From: Allodiplogaster sudhausi
Taxonomy: Eukaryota; Nematoda; Chromadorea; Rhabditida; Diplogasteridae
Direction: 5' to 3'
Length of the DNA: 64,000 nucleotides
Assembly (NCBI GenBank): GCA_945643635.1
Contig: CALZFC010000069.1
Location: 1-64,000 of the forward strand
This document shows positions 37,619 through 50,596 of this stretch, in pieces. Both the position numbers and the translations under genes were made by a program. The notes beneath the pieces are model-generated. The model had not been told where the DNA came from. It worked only from the letters and a program-made list of their open reading frames with translations, and ran no database searches. The stretch's first letter is position 1. Each line of letters starts with the position of its first letter.

Positions 37619-40264
37619 TTGTAGTAGGAAGCTGAAATTTTTCCAGGTGGTTTCTAGGCCCCTATGGACTGTCCATGCAAAATTTCACGTCGATTGAACA
37701 AAATTTTTGACGACCACGACTACGCAGCCGATGGTCATAAATTCCGAAGGCTATAAATCAGCAAAAAAATATTTTTATACTTGAGGACAATAACTTTATG
37801 TATTATAGGCTTGTTCTACGAAAAATTTGTAGGTGTTTACGCCCATAAGACATGTCGATTGGAAACTGTTTGCTTCGATTTTGACTACTCAGAAGATGAA
37901 CACGAAATTCTGATTTAACCAGATTATTGGCCTGGTTTTTTCTTCATTCTTGTAGTAGGAAGCTGAAATTTTTCCAGGTGGTTTCTAGGCCCCTATGGAC
38001 TGTCCATGCAAAATTTCACGTCGATTGAACAAAATTTTTGACGACCACGACTACGCAGCCGATGGTCATAAATTCCGAAGGCTATAAATCAGCAAAAAAA
38101 TATTTTTATACTTGAGGACAATAACTTTATGTATTATAGGCTTGTTCTACGAAAAATTTGTAGGTGTTTACGCCCATAAGACATGTCGATTGGAAACTGT
38201 TTGCTTCGATTTTGACTACTCAGAAGATGAACACGAAATTCTGATTTAACCAGATTATTGGCCTGGTTTTTTCTTCATTCTTGTAGTAGGAAGCTGAAAT
38301 TTTTCCAGGTGGTTTCTAGGCCCCTATGGACTGTCCATGCAAAATTTCACGTCGATTGAACAAAATTTTTGACGACCACGACTACGCAGCCGATGGTCAT
38401 AAATTCCGAAGGCTATAAATCAGCAAAAAAATATTTTTATACTTGAGGACAATAACTTTATGTATTATAGGCTTGTTCTACGAAAAATTTGTAGGTGTTT
38501 ACGCCCATAAGACATGTCGATTGGAAACTGTTTGCTTCGATTTTGACTACTCAGAAGATGAACACGAAATTCTGATTTAACCAGATTATTGGCCTGGTTT
38601 TTTCTTCATTCTTGTAGTAGGAAGCTGAAATTTTTCCAGGTGGTTTCTAGGCCCCTATGGACTGTCCATGCAAAATTTCACGTCGATTGAACAAAATTTT
38701 TGACGACCACGACTACGCAGCCGATGGTCATAAATTCCGAAGGCTATAAATCAGCAAAAAAATATTTTTATACTTGAGGACAATAACTTTATGTATTATA
38801 GGCTTGTTCTACGAAAAATGTGTAGGTGTTTACGCCCATAAGACATGTCGATTGGAAACTGTTTGCTTCGATTTTGACTACTCAGAAGATGAACACGAAA
38901 TTCTGATTTAACCAGATTATTGGCCTGGTTTTTTCTTCATTCTTGTAGTAGGAAGCTGAAATTTTTCCAGGTGGTTTCTAGGCCCCTATGGACTGTCCAT
39001 GCAAAATTTCACGTCGATTGAACAAAATTTTTGACGACCACGACTACGCAGCCGATGGTCATAAATTCCGAAGGCTATAAATCAGCAAAAAAATATTTTT
39101 ATACTTGAGGACAATAACTTTATGTATTATAGGCTTGTTCTACGAAAAATTGTAGGTGTTTACGCCCATAAGACATGTCGATTGGAAACTGTTTGCTTCG
39201 ATTTTGACTACTCAGAAGATGAACACGAAATTCTGATTTAACCAGATTATTGGCCTGGTTTTTTCTTCATTCTTGTAGTAGGAAGCTGAAATTTTTCCAG
39301 GTGGTTTCTAGGCCCCTATGGACTGTCCATGCAAAATTTCACGTCGATTGAACAAAATTTTTGACGACCACGACTACGCAGCCGATGGTCATAAATTCCG
39401 AAGGCTATAAATCAGCAAAAAAATATTTTTATACTTGAGGACAATAACTTTATGTATTATAGGCTTGTTCTACGAAAAATTTGTAGGTGTTTACGCCCAT
39501 AAGACATGTCGATTGGAAACTGTTTGCTTCGATTTTGACTACTCAGAAGATGAACACGAAATTCTGATTTAACCAGATTATTGGCCTGGTTTTTTCTTCA
39601 TTCTTGTAGTAGGAAGCTGAAATTTTTCCAGGTGGTTTCTAGGCCCCTATGGACTGTCCATGCAAAATTTCACGTCGATTGAACAAAATTTTTGACGACC
39701 ACGACTACGCAGCCGATGGTCATAAATTCCGAAGGCTATAAATCAGCAAAAAAATATTTTTATACTTGAGGACAATAACTTTATGTATTATAGGCTTGTT
39801 CTACGAAAAATTGTAGGTGTTTACGCCCATAAGACATGTCGATTGGAAACTGTTTGCTTCGATTTTGACTACTCAGAAGATGAACACGAAATTCTGATTT
39901 AACCAGATTATTGGCCTGGTTTTTTCTTCATTCTTGTAGTAGGAAGCTGAAATTTTTCCAGGTGGTTTCTAGGCCCCTATGGACTGTCCATGCAAAATTT
40001 CACGTCGATTGAACAAAATTTTTGACGACCACGACTACGCAGCCGATGGTCATAAATTCCGAAGGCTATAAATCAGCAAAAAAATATTTTTATACTTGAG
40101 GACAATAACTTTATGTATTATAGGCTTGTTCTACGAAAAATGTGTAGGTGTTTACGCCCATAAGACATGTCGATTGGAAACTGTTTGCTTCGATTTTGAC
40201 TACTCAGAAGATGAACACGAAATTCTGATTTAACCAGATTATTGGCCTGGTTTTTTCTTCATTC
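37619..40264 (+). repeat. Eight full-length units without DL
   Basis: Order: F3, F3, F3, FG, F2, F3, F2, FG. This is the longest DL-free stretch after DL first appears. It divides the F2-DL-rich left part of the higher-order region from the FG-DL-rich right part. Confidence 0.9.
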
Positions 40265-40556
40265 TTGTAGTAGGAAGCTGAAATTTTTCCAGGTGGTTTC
40301 TAGGCCCCTATGGACTGTCCATGCAAAATTTCACGTCGATTGAACAAAATTTTTGACGACCACGACTACGCAGCCGATGGTCATAAATTCCGAAGGCTAT
40401 AAATCAGCAAAAAAATATTTTTATACTTGAGGACAATAACTTTATGTATTATAGGCTTGTTCTACGAAAAATTTGTAGGTGTTTACTTTGACTACTCAGA
40501 AGATGAACACGAAATTCTGATTTAACCAGATTATTGGCCTGGTTTTTTCTTCATTC
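40265..40556 (+). repeat. DL unit preceding the trimer run
   Basis: A 292-bp DL unit following an FG at 39934. The three FG-x-DL trimers begin directly after it. Confidence 0.92.
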
Positions 40557-43417
40557 TTGTAGTAGGAAGCTGAAATTTTTCCAGGTGGTTTCTAGGCCCC
40601 TATGGACTGTCCATGCAAAATTTCACGTCGATTGAACAAAATTTTTGACGACCACGACTACGCAGCCGATGGTCATAAATTCCGAAGGCTATAAATCAGC
40701 AAAAAAATATTTTTATACTTGAGGACAATAACTTTATGTATTATAGGCTTGTTCTACGAAAAATGTGTAGGTGTTTACGCCCATAAGACATGTCGATTGG
40801 AAACTGTTTGCTTCGATTTTGACTACTCAGAAGATGAACACGAAATTCTGATTTAACCAGATTATTGGCCTGGTTTTTTCTTCATTCTTGTAGTAGGAAG
40901 CTGAAATTTTTCCAGGTGGTTTCTAGGCCCCTATGGACTGTCCATGCAAAATTTCACGTCGATTGAACAAAATTTTTGACGACCACGACTACGCAGCCGA
41001 TGGTCATAAATTCCGAAGGCTATAAATCAGCAAAAAAATATTTTTATACTTGAGGACAATAACTTTATGTATTATAGGCTTGTTCTACGAAAAATTTGTA
41101 GGTGTTTACGCCCATAAGACATGTCGATTGGAAACTGTTTGCTTCGATTTTGACTACTCAGAAGATGAACACGAAATTCTGATTTAACCAGATTATTGGC
41201 CTGGTTTTTTCTTCATTCTTGTAGTAGGAAGCTGAAATTTTTCCAGGTGGTTTCTAGGCCCCTATGGACTGTCCATGCAAAATTTCACGTCGATTGAACA
41301 AAATTTTTGACGACCACGACTACGCAGCCGATGGTCATAAATTCCGAAGGCTATAAATCAGCAAAAAAATATTTTTATACTTGAGGACAATAACTTTATG
41401 TATTATAGGCTTGTTCTACGAAAAATTTGTAGGTGTTTACTTTGACTACTCAGAAGATGAACACGAAATTCTGATTTAACCAGATTATTGGCCTGGTTTT
41501 TTCTTCATTCTTGTAGTAGGAAGCTGAAATTTTTCCAGGTGGTTTCTAGGCCCCTATGGACTGTCCATGCAAAATTTCACGTCGATTGAACAAAATTTTT
41601 GACGACCACGACTACGCAGCCGATGGTCATAAATTCCGAAGGCTATAAATCAGCAAAAAAATATTTTTATACTTGAGGACAATAACTTTATGTATTATAG
41701 GCTTGTTCTACGAAAAATGTGTAGGTGTTTACGCCCATAAGACATGTCGATTGGAAACTGTTTGCTTCGATTTTGACTACTCAGAAGATGAACACGAAAT
41801 TCTGATTTAACCAGATTATTGGCCTGGTTTTTTCTTCATTCTTGTAGTAGGAAGCTGAAATTTTTCCAGGTGGTTTCTAGGCCCCTATGGACTGTCCATG
41901 CAAAATTTCACGTCGATTGAACAAAATTTTTGACGACCACGACTACGCAGCCGATGGTCATAAATTCCGAAGGCTATAAATCAGCAAAAAAATATTTTTA
42001 TACTTGAGGACAATAACTTTATGTATTATAGGCTTGTTCTACGAAAAATTGTAGGTGTTTACGCCCATAAGACATGTCGATTGGAAACTGTTTGCTTCGA
42101 TTTTGACTACTCAGAAGATGAACACGAAATTCTGATTTAACCAGATTATTGGCCTGGTTTTTTCTTCATTCTTGTAGTAGGAAGCTGAAATTTTTCCAGG
42201 TGGTTTCTAGGCCCCTATGGACTGTCCATGCAAAATTTCACGTCGATTGAACAAAATTTTTGACGACCACGACTACGCAGCCGATGGTCATAAATTCCGA
42301 AGGCTATAAATCAGCAAAAAAATATTTTTATACTTGAGGACAATAACTTTATGTATTATAGGCTTGTTCTACGAAAAATTTGTAGGTGTTTACTTTGACT
42401 ACTCAGAAGATGAACACGAAATTCTGATTTAACCAGATTATTGGCCTGGTTTTTTCTTCATTCTTGTAGTAGGAAGCTGAAATTTTTCCAGGTGGTTTCT
42501 AGGCCCCTATGGACTGTCCATGCAAAATTTCACGTCGATTGAACAAAATTTTTGACGACCACGACTACGCAGCCGATGGTCATAAATTCCGAAGGCTATA
42601 AATCAGCAAAAAAATATTTTTATACTTGAGGACAATAACTTTATGTATTATAGGCTTGTTCTACGAAAAATGTGTAGGTGTTTACGCCCATAAGACATGT
42701 CGATTGGAAACTGTTTGCTTCGATTTTGACTACTCAGAAGATGAACACGAAATTCTGATTTAACCAGATTATTGGCCTGGTTTTTTCTTCATTCTTGTAG
42801 TAGGAAGCTGAAATTTTTCCAGGTGGTTTCTAGGCCCCTATGGACTGTCCATGCAAAATTTCACGTCGATTGAACAAAATTTTTGACGACCACGACTACG
42901 CAGCCGATGGTCATAAATTCCGAAGGCTATAAATCAGCAAAAAAATATTTTTATACTTGAGGACAATAACTTTATGTATTATAGGCTTGTTCTACGAAAA
43001 ATTTGTAGGTGTTTACGCCCATAAGACATGTCGATTGGAAACTGTTTGCTTCGATTTTGACTACTCAGAAGATGAACACGAAATTCTGATTTAACCAGAT
43101 TATTGGCCTGGTTTTTTCTTCATTCTTGTAGTAGGAAGCTGAAATTTTTCCAGGTGGTTTCTAGGCCCCTATGGACTGTCCATGCAAAATTTCACGTCGA
43201 TTGAACAAAATTTTTGACGACCACGACTACGCAGCCGATGGTCATAAATTCCGAAGGCTATAAATCAGCAAAAAAATATTTTTATACTTGAGGACAATAA
43301 CTTTATGTATTATAGGCTTGTTCTACGAAAAATTTGTAGGTGTTTACTTTGACTACTCAGAAGATGAACACGAAATTCTGATTTAACCAGATTATTGGCC
43401 TGGTTTTTTCTTCATTC
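40557..43417 (+). repeat. Trimer higher-order repeat, three copies
   Basis: Three consecutive trimers: FG-F3-DL (954 bp), FG-F2-DL (953 bp), FG-F3-DL (954 bp), total 2861 bp. The part 41219-43125 is also the second copy of the DL-FG-F2-DL-FG-F3 block first seen at 29627. Confidence 0.9.
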
Positions 43418-46400
43418 TTGTAGTAGGAAGCTGAAATTTTTCCAGGTGGTTTCTAGGCCCCTATGGACTGTCCATGCAAAATTTCACGTCGATTGAACAA
43501 AATTTTTGACGACCACGACTACGCAGCCGATGGTCATAAATTCCGAAGGCTATAAATCAGCAAAAAAATATTTTTATACTTGAGGACAATAACTTTATGT
43601 ATTATAGGCTTGTTCTACGAAAAATGTGTAGGTGTTTACGCCCATAAGACATGTCGATTGGAAACTGTTTGCTTCGATTTTGACTACTCAGAAGATGAAC
43701 ACGAAATTCTGATTTAACCAGATTATTGGCCTGGTTTTTTCTTCATTCTTGTAGTAGGAAGCTGAAATTTTTCCAGGTGGTTTCTAGGCCCCTATGGACT
43801 GTCCATGCAAAATTTCACGTCGATTGAACAAAATTTTTGACGACCACGACTACGCAGCCGATGGTCATAAATTCCGAAGGCTATAAATCAGCAAAAAAAT
43901 ATTTTTATACTTGAGGACAATAACTTTATGTATTATAGGCTTGTTCTACGAAAAATTTGTAGGTGTTTACTTTGACTACTCAGAAGATGAACACGAAATT
44001 CTGATTTAACCAGATTATTGGCCTGGTTTTTTCTTCATTCTTGTAGTAGGAAGCTGAAATTTTTCCAGGTGGTTTCTAGGCCCCTATGGACTGTCCATGC
44101 AAAATTTCACGTCGATTGAACAAAATTTTTGACGACCACGACTACGCAGCCGATGGTCATAAATTCCGAAGGCTATAAATCAGCAAAAAAATATTTTTAT
44201 ACTTGAGGACAATAACTTTATGTATTATAGGCTTGTTCTACGAAAAATGTGTAGGTGTTTACGCCCATAAGACATGTCGATTGGAAACTGTTTGCTTCGA
44301 TTTTGACTACTCAGAAGATGAACACGAAATTCTGATTTAACCAGATTATTGGCCTGGTTTTTTCTTCATTCTTGTAGTAGGAAGCTGAAATTTTTCCAGG
44401 TGGTTTCTAGGCCCCTATGGACTGTCCATGCAAAATTTCACGTCGATTGAACAAAATTTTTGACGACCACGACTACGCAGCCGATGGTCATAAATTCCGA
44501 AGGCTATAAATCAGCAAAAAAATATTTTTATACTTGAGGACAATAACTTTATGTATTATAGGCTTGTTCTACGAAAAATTTGTAGGTGTTTACTTTGACT
44601 ACTCAGAAGATGAACACGAAATTCTGATTTAACCAGATTATTGGCCTGGTTTTTTCTTCATTCTTGTAGTAGGAAGCTGAAATTTTTCCAGGTGGTTTCT
44701 AGGCCCCTATGGACTGTCCATGCAAAATTTCACGTCGATTGAACAAAATTTTTGACGACCACGACTACGCAGCCGATGGTCATAAATTCCGAAGGCTATA
44801 AATCAGCAAAAAAATATTTTTATACTTGAGGACAATAACTTTATGTATTATAGGCTTGTTCTACGAAAAATGTGTAGGTGTTTACGCCCATAAGACATGT
44901 CGATTGGAAACTGTTTGCTTCGATTTTGACTACTCAGAAGATGAACACGAAATTCTGATTTAACCAGATTATTGGCCTGGTTTTTTCTTCATTCTTGTAG
45001 TAGGAAGCTGAAATTTTTCCAGGTGGTTTCTAGGCCCCTATGGACTGTCCATGCAAAATTTCACGTCGATTGAACAAAATTTTTGACGACCACGACTACG
45101 CAGCCGATGGTCATAAATTCCGAAGGCTATAAATCAGCAAAAAAATATTTTTATACTTGAGGACAATAACTTTATGTATTATAGGCTTGTTCTACGAAAA
45201 ATTTGTAGGTGTTTACTTTGACTACTCAGAAGATGAACACGAAATTCTGATTTAACCAGATTATTGGCCTGGTTTTTTCTTCATTCTTGTAGTAGGAAGC
45301 TGAAATTTTTCCAGGTGGTTTCTAGGCCCCTATGGACTGTCCATGCAAAATTTCACGTCGATTGAACAAAATTTTTGACGACCACGACTACGCAGCCGAT
45401 GGTCATAAATTCCGAAGGCTATAAATCAGCAAAAAAATATTTTTATACTTGAGGACAATAACTTTATGTATTATAGGCTTGTTCTACGAAAAATGTAGGT
45501 GTTTACGCCCATAAGACATGTCGATTGGAAACTGTTTGCTTCGATTTTGACTACTCAGAAGATGAACACGAAATTCTGATTTAACCAGATTATTGGCCTG
45601 GTTTTTTCTTCATTCTTGTAGTAGGAAGCTGAAATTTTTCCAGGTGGTTTCTAGGCCCCTATGGACTGTCCATGCAAAATTTCACGTCGATTGAACAAAA
45701 TTTTTGACGACCACGACTACGCAGCCGATGGTCATAAATTCCGAAGGCTATAAATCAGCAAAAAAATATTTTTATACTTGAGGACAATAACTTTATGTAT
45801 TATAGGCTTGTTCTACGAAAAATTTGTAGGTGTTTACTTTGACTACTCAGAAGATGAACACGAAATTCTGATTTAACCAGATTATTGGCCTGGTTTTTTC
45901 TTCATTCTTGTAGTAGGAAGCTGAAATTTTTCCAGGTGGTTTCTAGGCCCCTATGGACTGTCCATGCAAAATTTCACGTCGATTGAACAAAATTTTTGAC
46001 GACCACGACTACGCAGCCGATGGTCATAAATTCCGAAGGCTATAAATCAGCAAAAAAATATTTTTATACTTGAGGACAATAACTTTATGTATTATAGGCT
46101 TGTTCTACGAAAAATGTGTAGGTGTTTACGCCCATAAGACATGTCGATTGGAAACTGTTTGCTTCGATTTTGACTACTCAGAAGATGAACACGAAATTCT
46201 GATTTAACCAGATTATTGGCCTGGTTTTTTCTTCATTCTTGTAGTAGGAAGCTGAAATTTTTCCAGGTGGTTTCTAGGCCCCTATGGACTGTCCATGCAA
46301 AATTTCACGTCGATTGAACAAAATTTTTGACGACCACGACTACGCAGCCGATGGTCATAAATTCCGAAGGCTATAAATCAGCAAAAAAATATTTTTATAC

Positions 46401-47153
46401 TTGAGGACAATAACTTTATGTATTATAGGCTTGTTCTACGAAAAATTTGTAGGTGTTTACTTTGACTACTCAGAAGATGAACACGAAATTCTGATTTAAC
46501 CAGATTATTGGCCTGGTTTTTTCTTCATTCTTGTAGTAGGAAGCTGAAATTTTTCCAGGTGGTTTCTAGGCCCCTATGGACTGTCCATGCAAAATTTCAC
46601 GTCGATTGAACAAAATTTTTGACGACCACGACTACGCAGCCGATGGTCATAAATTCCGAAGGCTATAAATCAGCAAAAAAATATTTTTATACTTGAGGAC
46701 AATAACTTTATGTATTATAGGCTTGTTCTACGAAAAATGTGTAGGTGTTTACGCCCATAAGACATGTCGATTGGAAACTGTTTGCTTCGATTTTGACTAC
46801 TCAGAAGATGAACACGAAATTCTGATTTAACCAGATTATTGGCCTGGTTTTTTCTTCATTCTTGTAGTAGGAAGCTGAAATTTTTCCAGGTGGTTTCTAG
46901 GCCCCTATGGACTGTCCATGCAAAATTTCACGTCGATTGAACAAAATTTTTGACGACCACGACTACGCAGCCGATGGTCATAAATTCCGAAGGCTATAAA
47001 TCAGCAAAAAAATATTTTTATACTTGAGGACAATAACTTTATGTATTATAGGCTTGTTCTACGAAAAATTTGTAGGTGTTTACTTTGACTACTCAGAAGA
47101 TGAACACGAAATTCTGATTTAACCAGATTATTGGCCTGGTTTTTTCTTCATTC
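43418..47153 (+). repeat. Dimer higher-order repeat, six copies, FG-DL
   Basis: Six successive dimers. Five are FG-DL (623 bp); the fourth has a 329-bp full-length unit in place of FG (45287-45615), giving 621 bp. Total 3736 bp. This is the most regular higher-order stretch in the window and probably among the most recently amplified. Confidence 0.93.
45287..45615 (+). repeat. 329-bp singleton unit, two bases lost at 208-210
   Basis: Reads ACGAAAAATGTAGG, one T at 208-210. It sits in the FG slot of a dimer run, so it most simply derives from an FG unit by loss of one TG or GT. The only copy in the window. Confidence 0.88.
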
Positions 47154-48106
47154 TTGTAGTAGGAAGCTGAAATTTTTCCAGGTGGTTTCTAGGCCCCTAT
47201 GGACTGTCCATGCAAAATTTCACGTCGATTGAACAAAATTTTTGACGACCACGACTACGCAGCCGATGGTCATAAATTCCGAAGGCTATAAATCAGCAAA
47301 AAAATATTTTTATACTTGAGGACAATAACTTTATGTATTATAGGCTTGTTCTACGAAAAATTGTAGGTGTTTACGCCCATAAGACATGTCGATTGGAAAC
47401 TGTTTGCTTCGATTTTGACTACTCAGAAGATGAACACGAAATTCTGATTTAACCAGATTATTGGCCTGGTTTTTTCTTCATTCTTGTAGTAGGAAGCTGA
47501 AATTTTTCCAGGTGGTTTCTAGGCCCCTATGGACTGTCCATGCAAAATTTCACGTCGATTGAACAAAATTTTTGACGACCACGACTACGCAGCCGATGGT
47601 CATAAATTCCGAAGGCTATAAATCAGCAAAAAAATATTTTTATACTTGAGGACAATAACTTTATGTATTATAGGCTTGTTCTACGAAAAATGTGTAGGTG
47701 TTTACGCCCATAAGACATGTCGATTGGAAACTGTTTGCTTCGATTTTGACTACTCAGAAGATGAACACGAAATTCTGATTTAACCAGATTATTGGCCTGG
47801 TTTTTTCTTCATTCTTGTAGTAGGAAGCTGAAATTTTTCCAGGTGGTTTCTAGGCCCCTATGGACTGTCCATGCAAAATTTCACGTCGATTGAACAAAAT
47901 TTTTGACGACCACGACTACGCAGCCGATGGTCATAAATTCCGAAGGCTATAAATCAGCAAAAAAATATTTTTATACTTGAGGACAATAACTTTATGTATT
48001 ATAGGCTTGTTCTACGAAAAATTTGTAGGTGTTTACTTTGACTACTCAGAAGATGAACACGAAATTCTGATTTAACCAGATTATTGGCCTGGTTTTTTCT
48101 TCATTC
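47154..48106 (+). repeat. F2-FG-DL trimer between dimer and tetramer runs
   Basis: Units at 47154 (F2), 47484 (FG) and 47815 (DL), 953 bp in all. Similar in composition to the trimers at 40557 but in a different order. Confidence 0.9.
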
Positions 48107-50596
48107 TTGTAGTAGGAAGCTGAAATTTTTCCAGGTGGTTTCTAGGCCCCTATGGACTGTCCATGCAAAATTTCACGTCGATTGAACAAAATTTTTGACG
48201 ACCACGACTACGCAGCCGATGGTCATAAATTCCGAAGGCTATAAATCAGCAAAAAAATATTTTTATACTTGAGGACAATAACTTTATGTATTATAGGCTT
48301 GTTCTACGAAAAATTGTAGGTGTTTACGCCCATAAGACATGTCGATTGGAAACTGTTTGCTTCGATTTTGACTACTCAGAAGATGAACACGAAATTCTGA
48401 TTTAACCAGATTATTGGCCTGGTTTTTTCTTCATTCTTGTAGTAGGAAGCTGAAATTTTTCCAGGTGGTTTCTAGGCCCCTATGGACTGTCCATGCAAAA
48501 TTTCACGTCGATTGAACAAAATTTTTGACGACCACGACTACGCAGCCGATGGTCATAAATTCCGAAGGCTATAAATCAGCAAAAAAATATTTTTATACTT
48601 GAGGACAATAACTTTATGTATTATAGGCTTGTTCTACGAAAAATTTGTAGGTGTTTACTTTGACTACTCAGAAGATGAACACGAAATTCTGATTTAACCA
48701 GATTATTGGCCTGGTTTTTTCTTCATTCTTGTAGTAGGAAGCTGAAATTTTTCCAGGTGGTTTCTAGGCCCCTATGGACTGTCCATGCAAAATTTCACGT
48801 CGATTGAACAAAATTTTTGACGACCACGACTACGCAGCCGATGGTCATAAATTCCGAAGGCTATAAATCAGCAAAAAAATATTTTTATACTTGAGGACAA
48901 TAACTTTATGTATTATAGGCTTGTTCTACGAAAAATGTGTAGGTGTTTACGCCCATAAGACATGTCGATTGGAAACTGTTTGCTTCGATTTTGACTACTC
49001 AGAAGATGAACACGAAATTCTGATTTAACCAGATTATTGGCCTGGTTTTTTCTTCATTCTTGTAGTAGGAAGCTGAAATTTTTCCAGGTGGTTTCTAGGC
49101 CCCTATGGACTGTCCATGCAAAATTTCACGTCGATTGAACAAAATTTTTGACGACCACGACTACGCAGCCGATGGTCATAAATTCCGAAGGCTATAAATC
49201 AGCAAAAAAATATTTTTATACTTGAGGACAATAACTTTATGTATTATAGGCTTGTTCTACGAAAAATTTGTAGGTGTTTACTTTGACTACTCAGAAGATG
49301 AACACGAAATTCTGATTTAACCAGATTATTGGCCTGGTTTTTTCTTCATTCTTGTAGTAGGAAGCTGAAATTTTTCCAGGTGGTTTCTAGGCCCCTATGG
49401 ACTGTCCATGCAAAATTTCACGTCGATTGAACAAAATTTTTGACGACCACGACTACGCAGCCGATGGTCATAAATTCCGAAGGCTATAAATCAGCAAAAA
49501 AATATTTTTATACTTGAGGACAATAACTTTATGTATTATAGGCTTGTTCTACGAAAAATTGTAGGTGTTTACGCCCATAAGACATGTCGATTGGAAACTG
49601 TTTGCTTCGATTTTGACTACTCAGAAGATGAACACGAAATTCTGATTTAACCAGATTATTGGCCTGGTTTTTTCTTCATTCTTGTAGTAGGAAGCTGAAA
49701 TTTTTCCAGGTGGTTTCTAGGCCCCTATGGACTGTCCATGCAAAATTTCACGTCGATTGAACAAAATTTTTGACGACCACGACTACGCAGCCGATGGTCA
49801 TAAATTCCGAAGGCTATAAATCAGCAAAAAAATATTTTTATACTTGAGGACAATAACTTTATGTATTATAGGCTTGTTCTACGAAAAATTTGTAGGTGTT
49901 TACTTTGACTACTCAGAAGATGAACACGAAATTCTGATTTAACCAGATTATTGGCCTGGTTTTTTCTTCATTCTTGTAGTAGGAAGCTGAAATTTTTCCA
50001 GGTGGTTTCTAGGCCCCTATGGACTGTCCATGCAAAATTTCACGTCGATTGAACAAAATTTTTGACGACCACGACTACGCAGCCGATGGTCATAAATTCC
50101 GAAGGCTATAAATCAGCAAAAAAATATTTTTATACTTGAGGACAATAACTTTATGTATTATAGGCTTGTTCTACGAAAAATGTGTAGGTGTTTACGCCCA
50201 TAAGACATGTCGATTGGAAACTGTTTGCTTCGATTTTGACTACTCAGAAGATGAACACGAAATTCTGATTTAACCAGATTATTGGCCTGGTTTTTTCTTC
50301 ATTCTTGTAGTAGGAAGCTGAAATTTTTCCAGGTGGTTTCTAGGCCCCTATGGACTGTCCATGCAAAATTTCACGTCGATTGAACAAAATTTTTGACGAC
50401 CACGACTACGCAGCCGATGGTCATAAATTCCGAAGGCTATAAATCAGCAAAAAAATATTTTTATACTTGAGGACAATAACTTTATGTATTATAGGCTTGT
50501 TCTACGAAAAATTTGTAGGTGTTTACTTTGACTACTCAGAAGATGAACACGAAATTCTGATTTAACCAGATTATTGGCCTGGTTTTTTCTTCATTC
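48107..50596 (+). repeat. Tetramer higher-order repeat, two copies, F2-DL-FG-DL
   Basis: 48107-49351 and 49352-50596, each 1245 bp, in the order F2, DL, FG, DL. The tetramer combines the F2-DL dimer of the left part with the FG-DL dimer of the middle part. Confidence 0.92.
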
